Shown: positions 31,615-40,077, counted from the first letter of the stretch. The stretch is 41,362 nucleotides of DNA from Psychrobacter sp. FME13 (GCF_014861395.1 NZ_RRYV01000015.1:1-41362), one strand, 5' to 3'. Numbers and translations: made by a program. The notes: generated by a model from the sequence alone, not told the origin.

Positions 31615-31643
31615 AAGGTCTGCTTTTTAGCAGGCCTTTTTTA
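31615..31643 (+). terminator. Terminator after the Rep-like gene
   Basis: Arms AAGGTCTGCT / AGCAGGCCTT (one G-U pair, 4-nt loop) and a six-T run, 67 nt beyond the stop and only 23 nt before the next gene's start codon. Confidence 0.88.
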
Positions 31644-31665
31644 TGCGCAAAATTTAGGAGTATAT

Positions 31666-31956
31666 ATGAAAACCCTGTGTCCTAGCTGTGAGTCATCTTT
31701 GGTCTACGAGATGACTGATGGTAGTCAAATCAATCTTATTGATCAGCTGTTATCCCCTGCGGTATTAGTCAGCCTTGGTGTTAGTCTTTGCAAAGCACTT
31801 AAAGTACATCCTGCTATAGGTGTGGTTGCAGGAACAACGGTAGCAGCGCTTATTGAGATCACTCAGTCTCATCAAGCGCTGCCAATACTGGTCAATAAAC
31901 AATATCGCTGTGATGACTGCTCGCATGTCTTCACCACCTTTCACTCATTCACTTAA
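31666..31956 (+). CDS. Small membrane protein with a split zinc ribbon
   Basis: A 96-residue protein of no family I recognise. C5 and C8 (CPSC) at the start and C82 and C85 (CDDC) near the end could together bind one zinc ion. Between them are two hydrophobic stretches (about 29-43 and 49-64), which could form a membrane hairpin or a hydrophobic core. AGGAG lies 8 nt before the ATG; the frame is open further upstream but runs back through the terminator of the previous gene, so the shorter form was chosen. It lies between the Rep-like gene and DUF932. Confidence 0.65.
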   Translation: MKTLCPSCESSLVYEMTDGSQINLIDQLLSPAVLVSLGVSLCKALKVHPAIGVVAGTTVAALIEITQSHQALPILVNKQYRCDDCSHVFTTFHSFT

Positions 31957-31991
31957 ACTCAATTTAATCATAATACAAAAGGAAAATTATC

Positions 31992-32984
31992 ATGGCACAT
32001 TTAGTAGAAAGCATGGCATACGTTGGCGAAACCCCTTGGCACGGCTTAGGGAATGAGCTATCTCCCAAGCAGCCGTTAGAGGTTTGGGCACGTGAGGCAG
32101 GAATGGATTGGCGTATCGAATCGTCGGACGTCAGCTACATGGCTGAGAACGATCGAGGGCATAACCTTATCTTGCCATTCGCTGATCAAAAGGTCTTGTA
32201 CCGCTCCGACACGCTTGATCCGTTATCAGTGGTCAGTCAGCGCTATCAGGAAGTACAGCCTGAGGAGATACTTGAGTTTTATCGTGAGCTCACGGAACAC
32301 TCACACTTTGAGCTTGAAACCGCAGGTGTGTTAAAGGGTGGTCGTAAGCTATGGGCATTGGCACGTACAGGCCAGTCAGCCAGTCTTAGGGGCGGTGATG
32401 TCAGTAATGGCTACTTACTGCTGGCAACTGCTTGTGATGGCACGCTTGCGACTACAGCGCAGTTTACCAATATCCGTGTGGTGTGTAATAACACGCTTGC
32501 GGTAAGCCTTGCTGATGGTAGTGGTGGCGTGGTGAAAGTCCCGCACTCCACCTCCTTTGATGCTGACAAGGTCAAACAGCAATTGGGCGTATCGGTTAAA
32601 CAGTGGGATGAGCACATCTACGAGATGAAACAATTGTCTGAGCGCCGTGTTACCCAAGCGGAAGCGGCTAACTATCTTAGCCGTGTGTTTAACGATCAGG
32701 ACAATGACATCATTTTATTTAACAGCGCGAAGAAAGAAAAAGATGCGGTTCCCAATACTCGCGCAATGAATAAGGTGATGCAGATGTTTAATGGTCAAGG
32801 ACGCGGTGCTGATCTCGATGCGGCTAAAGACACTGCTTATGGCTTGCTCTGTAGTATCACTGAATACGTCGATCATGAGCGCCGAGCGATGAACACCGAC
32901 AATCGGCTTAACTCAGCATGGTTCGGTGCTGGGGCTAAGCTGAAGGAAAAAGGTCTACAGGATGCGCGAGCCTTAATCGCTTAG
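31992..32984 (+). CDS. DUF932 phage/plasmid-type protein
   Basis: This is a 330-residue protein of the DUF932 family, common on phages, plasmids and islands. Its start VESMAYVGETPWHGLGNEL is the family signature. QFTNIRVVCNNTLAVSL in the middle and AYGLLCSITEYVDHERR near the end also match. The function is not established; co-occurrence with recombination genes suggests a role in DNA handling, perhaps as partner of the exonuclease encoded next. AAGGAAAATTATC precedes the ATG. No signal peptide or membrane segment. Confidence 0.87.
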   Translation: MAHLVESMAYVGETPWHGLGNELSPKQPLEVWAREAGMDWRIESSDVSYMAENDRGHNLILPFADQKVLYRSDTLDPLSVVSQRYQEVQPEEILEFYRELTEHSHFELETAGVLKGGRKLWALARTGQSASLRGGDVSNGYLLLATACDGTLATTAQFTNIRVVCNNTLAVSLADGSGGVVKVPHSTSFDADKVKQQLGVSVKQWDEHIYEMKQLSERRVTQAEAANYLSRVFNDQDNDIILFNSAKKEKDAVPNTRAMNKVMQMFNGQGRGADLDAAKDTAYGLLCSITEYVDHERRAMNTDNRLNSAWFGAGAKLKEKGLQDARALIA

Positions 32985-33005
32985 TTGTTTTATGACACCA
33001 GCAAT

Positions 33006-33032
33006 AACCACGCCCTAGAGCGTGGTTTTTTT
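33006..33032 (+). terminator. Terminator after DUF932
   Basis: Perfect arms AACCACGC / GCGTGGTT, a 6-nt loop and seven T residues. The next start codon is 54 nt downstream. Confidence 0.92.
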
Positions 33033-33085
33033 ATGCCGATTATTCAACCGATCACATTCACTAATCTATTTATAAGGAATCTATC

Positions 33086-34213
33086 ATGGAAACCATCGCT
33101 TTAAACAACACCGCTCCAACGAGACGTCGTAAGCGTAAAGCATTGCAAGCTAGACACACAAAACCGACTGCTAAAATTAATGCTAAGACAATTCAGCCAA
33201 CCGAGAAAAACATCGTTCAGAAAGACAAAACTGTCAAAGCCACAGCAAAACGTCTGGTCAGCACCAAAAATCTCAGCCATGACAAATGGCTTGAGATTCG
33301 CAAGCAAGGCATTGGTAGTAGTGACGCTGCTGCTGCGTGTGGTATTCATCCGTATTTATCAATGCTGGAGCTGTGGATGATTAAAACAGGGCGTATGACC
33401 TCAAACATTGATGAGAGCATCGAAGGGTACTCACCGCTGTATTGGGGCAACACCTTAGAGCCTATGGTGGCGAAATACTATCAAGAACAGACTGGCAATA
33501 AGGTTCGTCGCGTCAACGCCATCTTGCAGCACCCTGATCCTGAGCAGCATTTTATGTTAGCGAACTTGGATTACGCCATCACTGGTAGCGATGAGGTACA
33601 GATACTGGAATGCAAAACCGCTGGGGAACATGGGGCTAAGCTGTGGAAGCATGGCGTACCGTTATACGTCACTTGCCAAGTACAGCATCAACTGGCAGTC
33701 ACAGGCAAACAAGCCGCGCATATTTGTGTCCTACTCTGCGGACACGAAGCGAAGATCTACAAGGTTGAGCGCGATGAGCAACTGATCAATAGCATTCTGT
33801 GGCATGAGCGTCTGTTCTGGCAATACGTAGAAACGGATACACCGCCAACGCCCGATCATTCTGAGTCAGCGGCGCGCGCCTTAAAGCAGCTTTACCCTAA
33901 GCCTGAGCCTGCCAGTAAAATCGATTTCAGCGAAGACGCTGGGGCTAATAAGCTATTCACTAAGTTACTGAGTCACCGTGACTCACTGAGTGAGCTACAA
34001 AAGCAGCATGACCAGATCAAACATCAACTGCAAAGCTTAATCAAAGACAATGAAGTAGCGGTCTTTGACAAAGGCGCAATCTCATGGAAGCGCTCTAAGG
34101 ATAGTGTGAGCTTAGACAGTAAAGCCGTCACTAAAGCCTATCCTGAGCTGATGGATAAATTTAGTAAAACCCGTCAAGGCAGTCGTCGCTTCGTCATCTT
34201 AAACGATAATTAA
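33086..34213 (+). CDS. YqaJ-family exonuclease (lambda-exonuclease fold)
   Basis: This is a 375-residue predicted 5'-3' DNA exonuclease of the kind that prepares single strands for phage-type recombination. After a basic, low-complexity head (about 1-60) come the family motifs: GIGSSDAAAACG (78-85), WGNTLEP with E125, ANLDYAI with D162, LECKTA with E175 and K177, and CQVQHQLAVTG. All catalytic positions are present. The last 90 residues form a likely coiled coil (SLSELQKQHDQIKHQLQSLIK) and a small C-terminal part. AAGGAATCTATC precedes the ATG. No classical annealing protein (Bet, RecT, Erf) is encoded nearby. Confidence 0.92.
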   Translation: METIALNNTAPTRRRKRKALQARHTKPTAKINAKTIQPTEKNIVQKDKTVKATAKRLVSTKNLSHDKWLEIRKQGIGSSDAAAACGIHPYLSMLELWMIKTGRMTSNIDESIEGYSPLYWGNTLEPMVAKYYQEQTGNKVRRVNAILQHPDPEQHFMLANLDYAITGSDEVQILECKTAGEHGAKLWKHGVPLYVTCQVQHQLAVTGKQAAHICVLLCGHEAKIYKVERDEQLINSILWHERLFWQYVETDTPPTPDHSESAARALKQLYPKPEPASKIDFSEDAGANKLFTKLLSHRDSLSELQKQHDQIKHQLQSLIKDNEVAVFDKGAISWKRSKDSVSLDSKAVTKAYPELMDKFSKTRQGSRRFVILNDN

Positions 34214-34246
34214 ACCAAGACAGCTAGTCTCATTAACCAAACGCAT

Positions 34247-34276
34247 AAAGCCCACCTATCACAGGTGGGCTTTTTT
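34247..34276 (+). terminator. Terminator after the exonuclease gene
   Basis: Arms AAAGCCCACCT / AGGTGGGCTTT, a 5-nt loop and six T residues. The next start codon is 44 nt downstream. Confidence 0.93.
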
Positions 34277-34319
34277 ATGTCGATTTATTCAAATTATTAA
34301 ACAAATAAGGAATATCATC

Positions 34320-35222
34320 ATGATTAAAGGTCTAACGATTACCCCGCCCGTACTCGGTCGTATCAGCATTGGACGCGTTATCCAAAAGGATGGCAAACGC
34401 CTACCTGCCAAAGACGATCAATTCACCATTACCAGCCAAGTGCAAAATAAAGACGGCTGGGTCAATCATCCGCTTGATGAAAAGCTCCGCGCACGTAGCG
34501 AGGGTAAGCTCAGACAAATACCCGTACGCATGCTGTTCAATGATCCTGATCTTAATTTGCGCGCGCAGTACACGCTATTTGATCGGCAGACAGGTAGACC
34601 GTTATGCGTGGGCGATGGCGAACACTGTCAGCGCCGTACCAACAATGGCGTTGAACAACTACCTTGCCCATCGCCTGACCGTTGTCCACTAACCCAAGGC
34701 GGCGCGTGTAAGCCCTACGGTCGTCTGTATGTCAATCTAAGTGAAGACGATGAATTAGGCACGTTTATCTTTCGCACCACAGGCTTTAATAGTATTCGCA
34801 CACTAGCAGCACGTCTAAGCTACTTCGCCGCAGTGTCAGGTAATAAGCTGTCATGCTTGCCATTGCAATTAACCTTACGAGGTAAAAGCACCACTCAAAG
34901 CTATCGCACACCCATTTATTTTGTGGATTTAACCCTACGTGATGGGGTGACACTCAAAGACGCGGTACAGCAAGCTAAGGCGATTGATACGGAGCTTAGT
35001 GAGAACGGCTTTGATCAAGCGGCATTAGAGCAAGCTGCCACGCTTGGTTATGCCAATTCGTGCTTTGAGGTTGATGGTGATGAGATGTCTGATGTGGTGG
35101 AAGAGTTTTACCCAGTAGCAGACGACAGCAATCAAATGCCTAGTAAGGCAGAGCAAGCGATGCAGCCAAATACCCGCAGTATCGCGCAAGGCTTACGCCA
35201 AAGCGTGACAGCGGTAAGCTAA
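34320..35222 (+). CDS. Cysteine-rich metal-binding protein of mobile elements
   Basis: This is a 300-residue protein similar to island proteins usually labelled 'hydrolase or metal-binding protein', related to the recombination directionality factor-like family. Five cysteines (C96, C103, C116, C122, C130) in a segment reading CVGDGEHC...CPSPDRCPLTQGGAC suggest a zinc site. The start IKGLTITPPVLGRISIGRV is also typical. No catalytic motif is evident. It follows the exonuclease and DUF932 genes, and the three may form a recombination module; this protein could be an annealing or loading partner. The C-terminal 70 residues are acidic and Gln-rich. Confidence 0.72.
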   Translation: MIKGLTITPPVLGRISIGRVIQKDGKRLPAKDDQFTITSQVQNKDGWVNHPLDEKLRARSEGKLRQIPVRMLFNDPDLNLRAQYTLFDRQTGRPLCVGDGEHCQRRTNNGVEQLPCPSPDRCPLTQGGACKPYGRLYVNLSEDDELGTFIFRTTGFNSIRTLAARLSYFAAVSGNKLSCLPLQLTLRGKSTTQSYRTPIYFVDLTLRDGVTLKDAVQQAKAIDTELSENGFDQAALEQAATLGYANSCFEVDGDEMSDVVEEFYPVADDSNQMPSKAEQAMQPNTRSIAQGLRQSVTAVS

Positions 35223-35245
35223 CTCGTGACAGATAAACGGCATAG

Positions 35246-35275
35246 AAAGGAGTTGATAAATCAGCTCCTTTTTTT
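35246..35275 (+). terminator. Terminator after the metal-binding protein gene
   Basis: Arms AAAGGAGTTGA / TCAGCTCCTTT (one G-U pair), a TAAA loop and seven T residues, 24 nt beyond the stop codon. Confidence 0.9.
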
Positions 35276-35386
35276 ATTACCTGCATCAAAGGCTAAAGCT
35301 TGGACTGCATGGGATGCCATAAAAAAATATGGGACTCGGTAAGTATATGAGAGGTGATGCTCTCGTTCACTTACAAGGAGATAATC

Positions 35387-35647
35387 ATGGAAACTTTAAA
35401 CGCAAACACTCAGCAAAACACATCAACACTAGGCATGCCACAAATACCTCGCATGCTTCCGCTAAAGCAAGTCGTACACTACACAGGGCTTAGCAGCACA
35501 ACGATTTACGATATGCTCGATAAAAGATCGAATCGTTACGATCCCACCTTCCCTATTCAAGTGAAGCTATCAAAGGGGCGCGTGGCATGGGTTGAAAGCG
35601 AAGTAGCTCAGTGGATTGAAGGTAAGATAGCTGCTCGATTTCATTGA
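35387..35647 (+). CDS. AlpA-family DNA-binding regulator
   Basis: This is an 86-residue MerR-like helix-turn-helix protein of the AlpA group. The core reads MLPLKQVVHYTGLSSTTIYDMLDKR, then FPIQVKLSKGRVAWVESEVAQWIEGK, the standard AlpA pattern. AlpA proteins of prophages and islands activate or act as excision factors, promoting loss of the element. AAGGAG lies 7 nt before the ATG; an earlier in-frame ATG lacks a site. A 10-bp tandem array starts 42 bp after its stop and is a candidate binding region. Confidence 0.87.
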   Translation: METLNANTQQNTSTLGMPQIPRMLPLKQVVHYTGLSSTTIYDMLDKRSNRYDPTFPIQVKLSKGRVAWVESEVAQWIEGKIAARFH

Positions 35648-35661
35648 GCAGTGATAAAAAG

Positions 35662-35688
35662 TAAGCCGCGCGATGCGGCTTATTTTTT
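35662..35688 (+). terminator. Terminator after alpA
   Basis: Perfect arms TAAGCCGC / GCGGCTTA with a 5-nt loop, followed by TTTTTTG. It ends immediately before the 10-bp repeat array. Confidence 0.9.
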
Positions 35689-35788
35689 GTTCGTCTAAGT
35701 TCGTCTAAGTTCGTCTAAGTTCGTCTAAGTTCGTCTAAGTTCGTCTAAGTTCGTCTAAGTTCGTCTAAGTTCGTCTAAGTTCGTCTAA
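35689..35788. repeat. Ten perfect tandem copies of GTTCGTCTAA
   Basis: Ten identical, uninterrupted 10-bp units, close to one helical turn each. The array lies between the alpA terminator and the stop codon of the minus-strand ATPase gene. It is followed by TC and then TTAGACCAAC, which is an inverted copy with one changed base. The unit differs by one base from the GTTGGTCTAA-type motif near the integrase. It is not a CRISPR, as there are no spacers. Confidence 0.97.
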
Positions 35789-35790
35789 TC

Positions 35791-37437
35791 TTAGACCAAC
35801 CTCCAAAGCTTGTCTTCAAAATAGATAAGCTTTTTTCTTTTCATTTTTTGAAGTAAGTTTTTGATTTTGTGGAACTTCTGTTCATCCGTTAAAACCTCAG
35901 GTAGTTTATTATATAAAAGCTTATCAAAATCTGAACGACTCGCCTCTCCAAATTGCTTCAATAAATCTAAGATAGCGGCTTCATAATATTTTTCATTGAG
36001 CCCTTTAAGCAACATATACTCTGCCTGCTGCTCAGTGTGCTTAGCAACATCAGCGGCGATAATATAGCTATTTTTGCGCCCTTCAATCAGTGACTTTTTA
36101 CGCAGTGCGTCGGCTTCTTCTTCAGTGATCGCCTGCCCCTTTTGTACTTTATCAAGCGCTATAATATCGTGTAGTGTGAGGTTATCGACGGTTGCTAGCT
36201 GCTTGGCGTACTCTTGATCAAGCACTTTACCTGTAAACTTCACGCCTACTCTTTCACGGGTTAAGTCATAATCTGGCAATGGGAAAAAACGCTTAGACTG
36301 AATCTGATACATTTTTTTGATACCGCTACCAATGGTGTCCATCATATTTAGATTAACCATGGCATTGACCAAAAACGGATTGCGGTAACTCGCTTCAGGC
36401 GCATCTTGTAGCAAGACGTTCTCAATAGTCTTAGGAATAAACGCACCGCTATTTTGAAACAATAGCGTTGAGTCCTCTTTTTCAACTACTATGATACGTC
36501 CACCTAGGCGGTAGTCTTGATGACCAATAGCATTACTTAACGCTTCACGAATGATATAGGGGTCGTACTGCTGTACCTCTTCAGGGAACAGCGTGCCTGA
36601 TGCCATGTAGCGATAATTGAGATTACGGATCTTGTTATACACCTCATCTAAGACTAACAAAAATGGGGGTTCAAAATGCTCATAGTCTTTTTCAATGCCA
36701 TCAACGCCCTTTAAAATCCAAGTGATATGCGCTTGCGCTGGACTCAAAAAACTCGTGGATTCATAACGTCCCAATAAAATAATCGCCGTGTTAGTAATCT
36801 GACCGTGAATGGCGATTTTAGCTTTATTCAAAAAAGTGATGTCGTCCCACTCTTTGATATCTTCAGCCAATCGCTTGTTTTTATCAGCAAAGACTTGTCT
36901 AGCAACCGCAATAGCGCGAGGGTCAAGATCTTCAAGCGCTGCCTCGTGGCAAATCTCGGCACTCCAGTCATCGGCTTGGTTTTGCCAGAGCTTACGACTT
37001 TGGTCTGGGTAATGCTTGAGCAGCTTAGTGACGCTACCAATACGAATATAAGGCTCATGTAAAAAACTAATGGGCGTATCGGTGGCTGCGGGAATCTCAA
37101 ACAGCACCACCGCTTTACCATCGATCTGTAACTCATGAATGGTAAAGTGAATCTTAGGGCTTAGGCGGCTTACCAGCCAATGCTCTAAGTCTTCGTTACC
37201 TTTGGCTTTTTTTGTCCTTGGGCTAAAGCTTGTACCAACGATGTTGTGCGTGCCGTCCTCTACGCCAAATACTAAATAGCCAAACTTCTTGCCAGCCAAA
37301 CACGCGCCATTGGCAAGCGCAGAGATACGCTTACCGATCTCATCAGGGCTATGAAAGTTATGCTTAAACTCAAGCCATTCTTGCTCGGTGGGCTGCTGAG
37401 TTAGGCTTAGGATGAGGCTTTGATAATGGTTAGGCAT
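35791..37437 (-). CDS. Schlafen/AlbA-type predicted ATP-binding protein
   Basis: This 548-residue protein has three parts. An N-terminal AlbA_2 (Schlafen-like) domain (about 15-130) has EQEWLEFKHNFHSPDEIGKRISALANGACLAGKKFGYLVFGVED. A GHKL-type ATPase-like region (about 300-400) has IIREALSNAIGHQDYR and MDTIGSGIKKMY. The C-terminal winged-helix-like part (about 480-548) is rich in Lys. Proteins of this make-up are usually called transcriptional regulators or ATP-dependent helicases, and they occur often in defence islands and next to restriction genes. A role in defence is thus possible but unproven. Its stop codon lies inside an inverted copy of the adjacent repeat. Confidence 0.8.
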   Translation of the reverse strand: MPNHYQSLILSLTQQPTEQEWLEFKHNFHSPDEIGKRISALANGACLAGKKFGYLVFGVEDGTHNIVGTSFSPRTKKAKGNEDLEHWLVSRLSPKIHFTIHELQIDGKAVVLFEIPAATDTPISFLHEPYIRIGSVTKLLKHYPDQSRKLWQNQADDWSAEICHEAALEDLDPRAIAVARQVFADKNKRLAEDIKEWDDITFLNKAKIAIHGQITNTAIILLGRYESTSFLSPAQAHITWILKGVDGIEKDYEHFEPPFLLVLDEVYNKIRNLNYRYMASGTLFPEEVQQYDPYIIREALSNAIGHQDYRLGGRIIVVEKEDSTLLFQNSGAFIPKTIENVLLQDAPEASYRNPFLVNAMVNLNMMDTIGSGIKKMYQIQSKRFFPLPDYDLTRERVGVKFTGKVLDQEYAKQLATVDNLTLHDIIALDKVQKGQAITEEEADALRKKSLIEGRKNSYIIAADVAKHTEQQAEYMLLKGLNEKYYEAAILDLLKQFGEASRSDFDKLLYNKLPEVLTDEQKFHKIKNLLQKMKRKKLIYFEDKLWRLV

Positions 37438-37534
37438 AGTGAGAAATATAATCAGTTAATAAAAGTGACAATCAATATATCATTAAGCTCTAACGGTCTA
37501 TATTGATATATTTAATTTTTTAGCAAATTAAACA

Positions 37535-38824
37535 CTATTGATTATTCTGTTTTGATGGAGGATTAGTGCTTGATAGTAACTGCTCTAATGGTGTGATCAT
37601 CTCCCAGTTATAAAAATAATCTAAGCAGTTCACAATCACAAAAATAATGAGAGCAAATACCAAGAACAGATATCCAGCATGTGTGATTATTTTGACTTTA
37701 ACAGGGGTAATCTCGGACTTCCATTTATTGAGCAGTGCATCAGGTATCTTATTTTCTGCTACAAATCCATTAATTTGACATCTCAAATGCCATAGATTGT
37801 AGCCCTGTTGAAGCGTCGCGTACAATACCATAACGGAGTAGACGCAGATTGAACCAATTACAAGACTATTAATTTTTGCACTAAATTTTGCCATTGAAAT
37901 AAGTGCAATGGTTACAGGTATAGCCAGAATCTGTGTTTGTAGGTTTGTGATTATATCGTTAGCTTTTTCAAGAAATTTTTCAGAATGCTCGGTAATTTTG
38001 TCATTAAATTTTGAAAATTTAAAGTCATCTAGGTAGAGAGCGTATTTAGAAAGTACAGACTGGTACGTACTTTCTAAATTTTGGAGTAATGAAAAAACCC
38101 TATCCTCTTTCTCCACACCGACGAGACTATCAATAACTATACTTGCAACAATAGTATTTCTTTCTGTTTCGTGAACTAGAAGTGACTTCTTGACTTCATC
38201 ATCAGCGTTATTGATATCTGCGTTTAACCAGCTAGTAAATTTCTCAATTATAGTACACAGATTACCAGATTCTGAACTACTAGGTTTAGAAGTGTTTACT
38301 GAGCTTAGATAAAGCTTAGCAGTATCTAAATAACGCTTAGTTCCGCTAGGCATTGTTGGAATTTCACAATGAGTCTGAGTAAAAATAACAATCTGTTTGT
38401 CTTTAAAATAATACTGCTCTTTCAAGCAGTTAATAAATTTAAAAATTAACTCTAAGGTAGGTAATAAAGTATTATCGCCACTGTTTTTAAAGTCATATTT
38501 ATCTTCGTAGACAATTATTTCATCAGGGCTAGTATCATAACTCTCGTCTTCAAGAGCGTGTTCGATATAGCTTTCATATGAAGCATATTGATCGCCAGTA
38601 TTAAGAACAGTCAATGTATAATTTATTTTTTGACCTACTTCTTCATAGTGGTCATTAGTTTTAAACCTTACAATATTTTCGAAATGTCCAGCTTCAAGAC
38701 TTTCAATTAGTATAATATTTTCATTACTTTTAAGAATAAAATCAGCAACGATTCGGTTGCCAGAAAACTTAACATTCTGACTACATTTTACTAAATTTAA
38801 CGTTTGCTCGCGAAGCTGAGTCAT
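37535..38824 (-). CDS. Unknown three-helix membrane protein, partner of the NA37-like protein
   Basis: A 429-residue protein I cannot assign to a family. The first 290 residues are soluble; an early stretch (NENIILIESLEAGHFENIV) and DEIIVYEDKYDFKN alternate strands and charged turns. A coiled-coil-like segment (about 245-295) leads to hydrophobic helices at about 295-312, 320-338 and 383-402. No signal peptide is seen, so the N-terminal part should be cytoplasmic. Codon use is strongly A/T-rich. It starts only 8 bp after the NA37-like gene ends, so the two are almost certainly cotranslated. A sensor-effector pair at the membrane is one idea. Confidence 0.6.
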   Translation of the reverse strand: MTQLREQTLNLVKCSQNVKFSGNRIVADFILKSNENIILIESLEAGHFENIVRFKTNDHYEEVGQKINYTLTVLNTGDQYASYESYIEHALEDESYDTSPDEIIVYEDKYDFKNSGDNTLLPTLELIFKFINCLKEQYYFKDKQIVIFTQTHCEIPTMPSGTKRYLDTAKLYLSSVNTSKPSSSESGNLCTIIEKFTSWLNADINNADDEVKKSLLVHETERNTIVASIVIDSLVGVEKEDRVFSLLQNLESTYQSVLSKYALYLDDFKFSKFNDKITEHSEKFLEKANDIITNLQTQILAIPVTIALISMAKFSAKINSLVIGSICVYSVMVLYATLQQGYNLWHLRCQINGFVAENKIPDALLNKWKSEITPVKVKIITHAGYLFLVFALIIFVIVNCLDYFYNWEMITPLEQLLSSTNPPSKQNNQ

Positions 38825-38832
38825 CTAAGTCC

Positions 38833-40077
38833 CTATTCGAATATGCGTCTAATTGCTGGCAAATTATCTGAGCTAACCTTAATTTCGATGATTGCTCCAT
38901 TACTGCCATCATTCTTAAGTTTAATATCTTCACCAATTAAACTACGACTACCGCTAACACTAATAGTTTCCTCATCACCAAGACTAAATGAAAATAACTC
39001 AAAATTCCTAAGTGGTTTTGTTGCAGGAGCAAAAATATTACTATTATCTTTATCAGATGCCGCATATCCATTACTATCTCTAAAAGCTTTAAAGCTATCT
39101 TCAACGGCTATAGTCAGATTAGATAATGTACCTTTAGTAGCTAAGATTGGGTCTATTTCATCGACAATATTGACACTTTCTCTATTTTTAGCTTTATGGC
39201 TAAGTAACGTAAGTACTTCACTTTGAATATCCTTTTTTGACTTTTTATCAAATGGGCTTTCATCGAGATAATTAATTAAACTTTTCATTAACTTAGTCGT
39301 TGCTACTGTGTTATCGAGCCTAATTCTTACAGGTAAAAAATCTTGAATATACTCAGGAATTTTGATGCTGGTTCCTTTTTGTATCCAGTGTATATAGTTC
39401 TCAGCTTTATAAGAGGTATCTGAGCTTTCATATTTGTGTTTTTGCAATTTTGTAATATTGATCCGACAAGCAATCTTCAAGTTGGAAGCATCAATATGAT
39501 TGGTATCTATGATCTCTCCCGTCTCTTCATTTATAGTAATTGCGTCTGTTAAACTTAATAAAGCAATATCAAGATATTCAACACCATCTAGTGTATAAAA
39601 AATCATTGGTAGGTGATCACCAGTAGTCATGTGCTCCGCATACACATGATGATGTAAAGCCTTAGTAAGGTGATTAGTGATGCGCCTATATCTTGTTTGC
39701 TCGAGCGATTCCTGCATCAATACTGTTTTGTCTTCATCATGTTCAAACGGCACAGATGTTAATAGTTCCCAAGTAAGTATGTTAGGAAAAGCTACATTAG
39801 TAGGTTTTGTAAAATTTAAATGCTTCAGATTCATGATGCATAGATAATCAGATAGTACATCTCCTAAAGTATTAGGGCTATCAAAAGTCTCAACATGAGA
39901 ATAGGCTACCCCATTTTTTTCTAACTGCTCATCAAAAAATTCAATTAATTTATATACTTGTATAGTATCGGCATGAAGATTTTGTCTAATCAATGGAGGT
40001 GTTACAGATTTCTGATGAGCCTCCTTGATAATCTGATGAATTATACTTGCTTGGACTACAGCCTTAGGTTGACTCAT
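38833..40077 (-). CDS. NA37/YejK (NdpA)-like nucleoid-associated protein
   Basis: This is a 414-residue protein whose middle (about 140-275) resembles the NA37 nucleoid-associated family. IFYTLDGVEYLDIALLSLTDAITIN is followed by HIDASNLKIACRINITKLQKHKYE, ENYIHWIQKG and LPVRIRLDNTVATTKLMKSLINYLDE, in the order found in YejK. The likely property is DNA or nucleoid binding; YejK itself has no settled function. The N-terminal 130 residues and the C-terminal beta-rich part (about 330-414) are less typical. It is A/T-rich, first of a two-gene unit with the membrane protein, and lies 128 bp downstream of the hsdR remnant. Similarity is by motif recall, so confidence is moderate. Confidence 0.6.
   Translation of the reverse strand: MSQPKAVVQASIIHQIIKEAHQKSVTPPLIRQNLHADTIQVYKLIEFFDEQLEKNGVAYSHVETFDSPNTLGDVLSDYLCIMNLKHLNFTKPTNVAFPNILTWELLTSVPFEHDEDKTVLMQESLEQTRYRRITNHLTKALHHHVYAEHMTTGDHLPMIFYTLDGVEYLDIALLSLTDAITINEETGEIIDTNHIDASNLKIACRINITKLQKHKYESSDTSYKAENYIHWIQKGTSIKIPEYIQDFLPVRIRLDNTVATTKLMKSLINYLDESPFDKKSKKDIQSEVLTLLSHKAKNRESVNIVDEIDPILATKGTLSNLTIAVEDSFKAFRDSNGYAASDKDNSNIFAPATKPLRNFELFSFSLGDEETISVSGSRSLIGEDIKLKNDGSNGAIIEIKVSSDNLPAIRRIFE

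Noticed and set aside
35689-35788. CRISPR array
   Set aside because: The unit is only 10 bp, copies are directly joined without spacers, and no cas gene is present.
37535-40077. Assignment as the known Kiwa system
   Set aside because: The general plan is similar, but the membrane protein is about twice the size of KwaA with a large soluble head, and the NA37-like match does not establish a DUF4868 protein.
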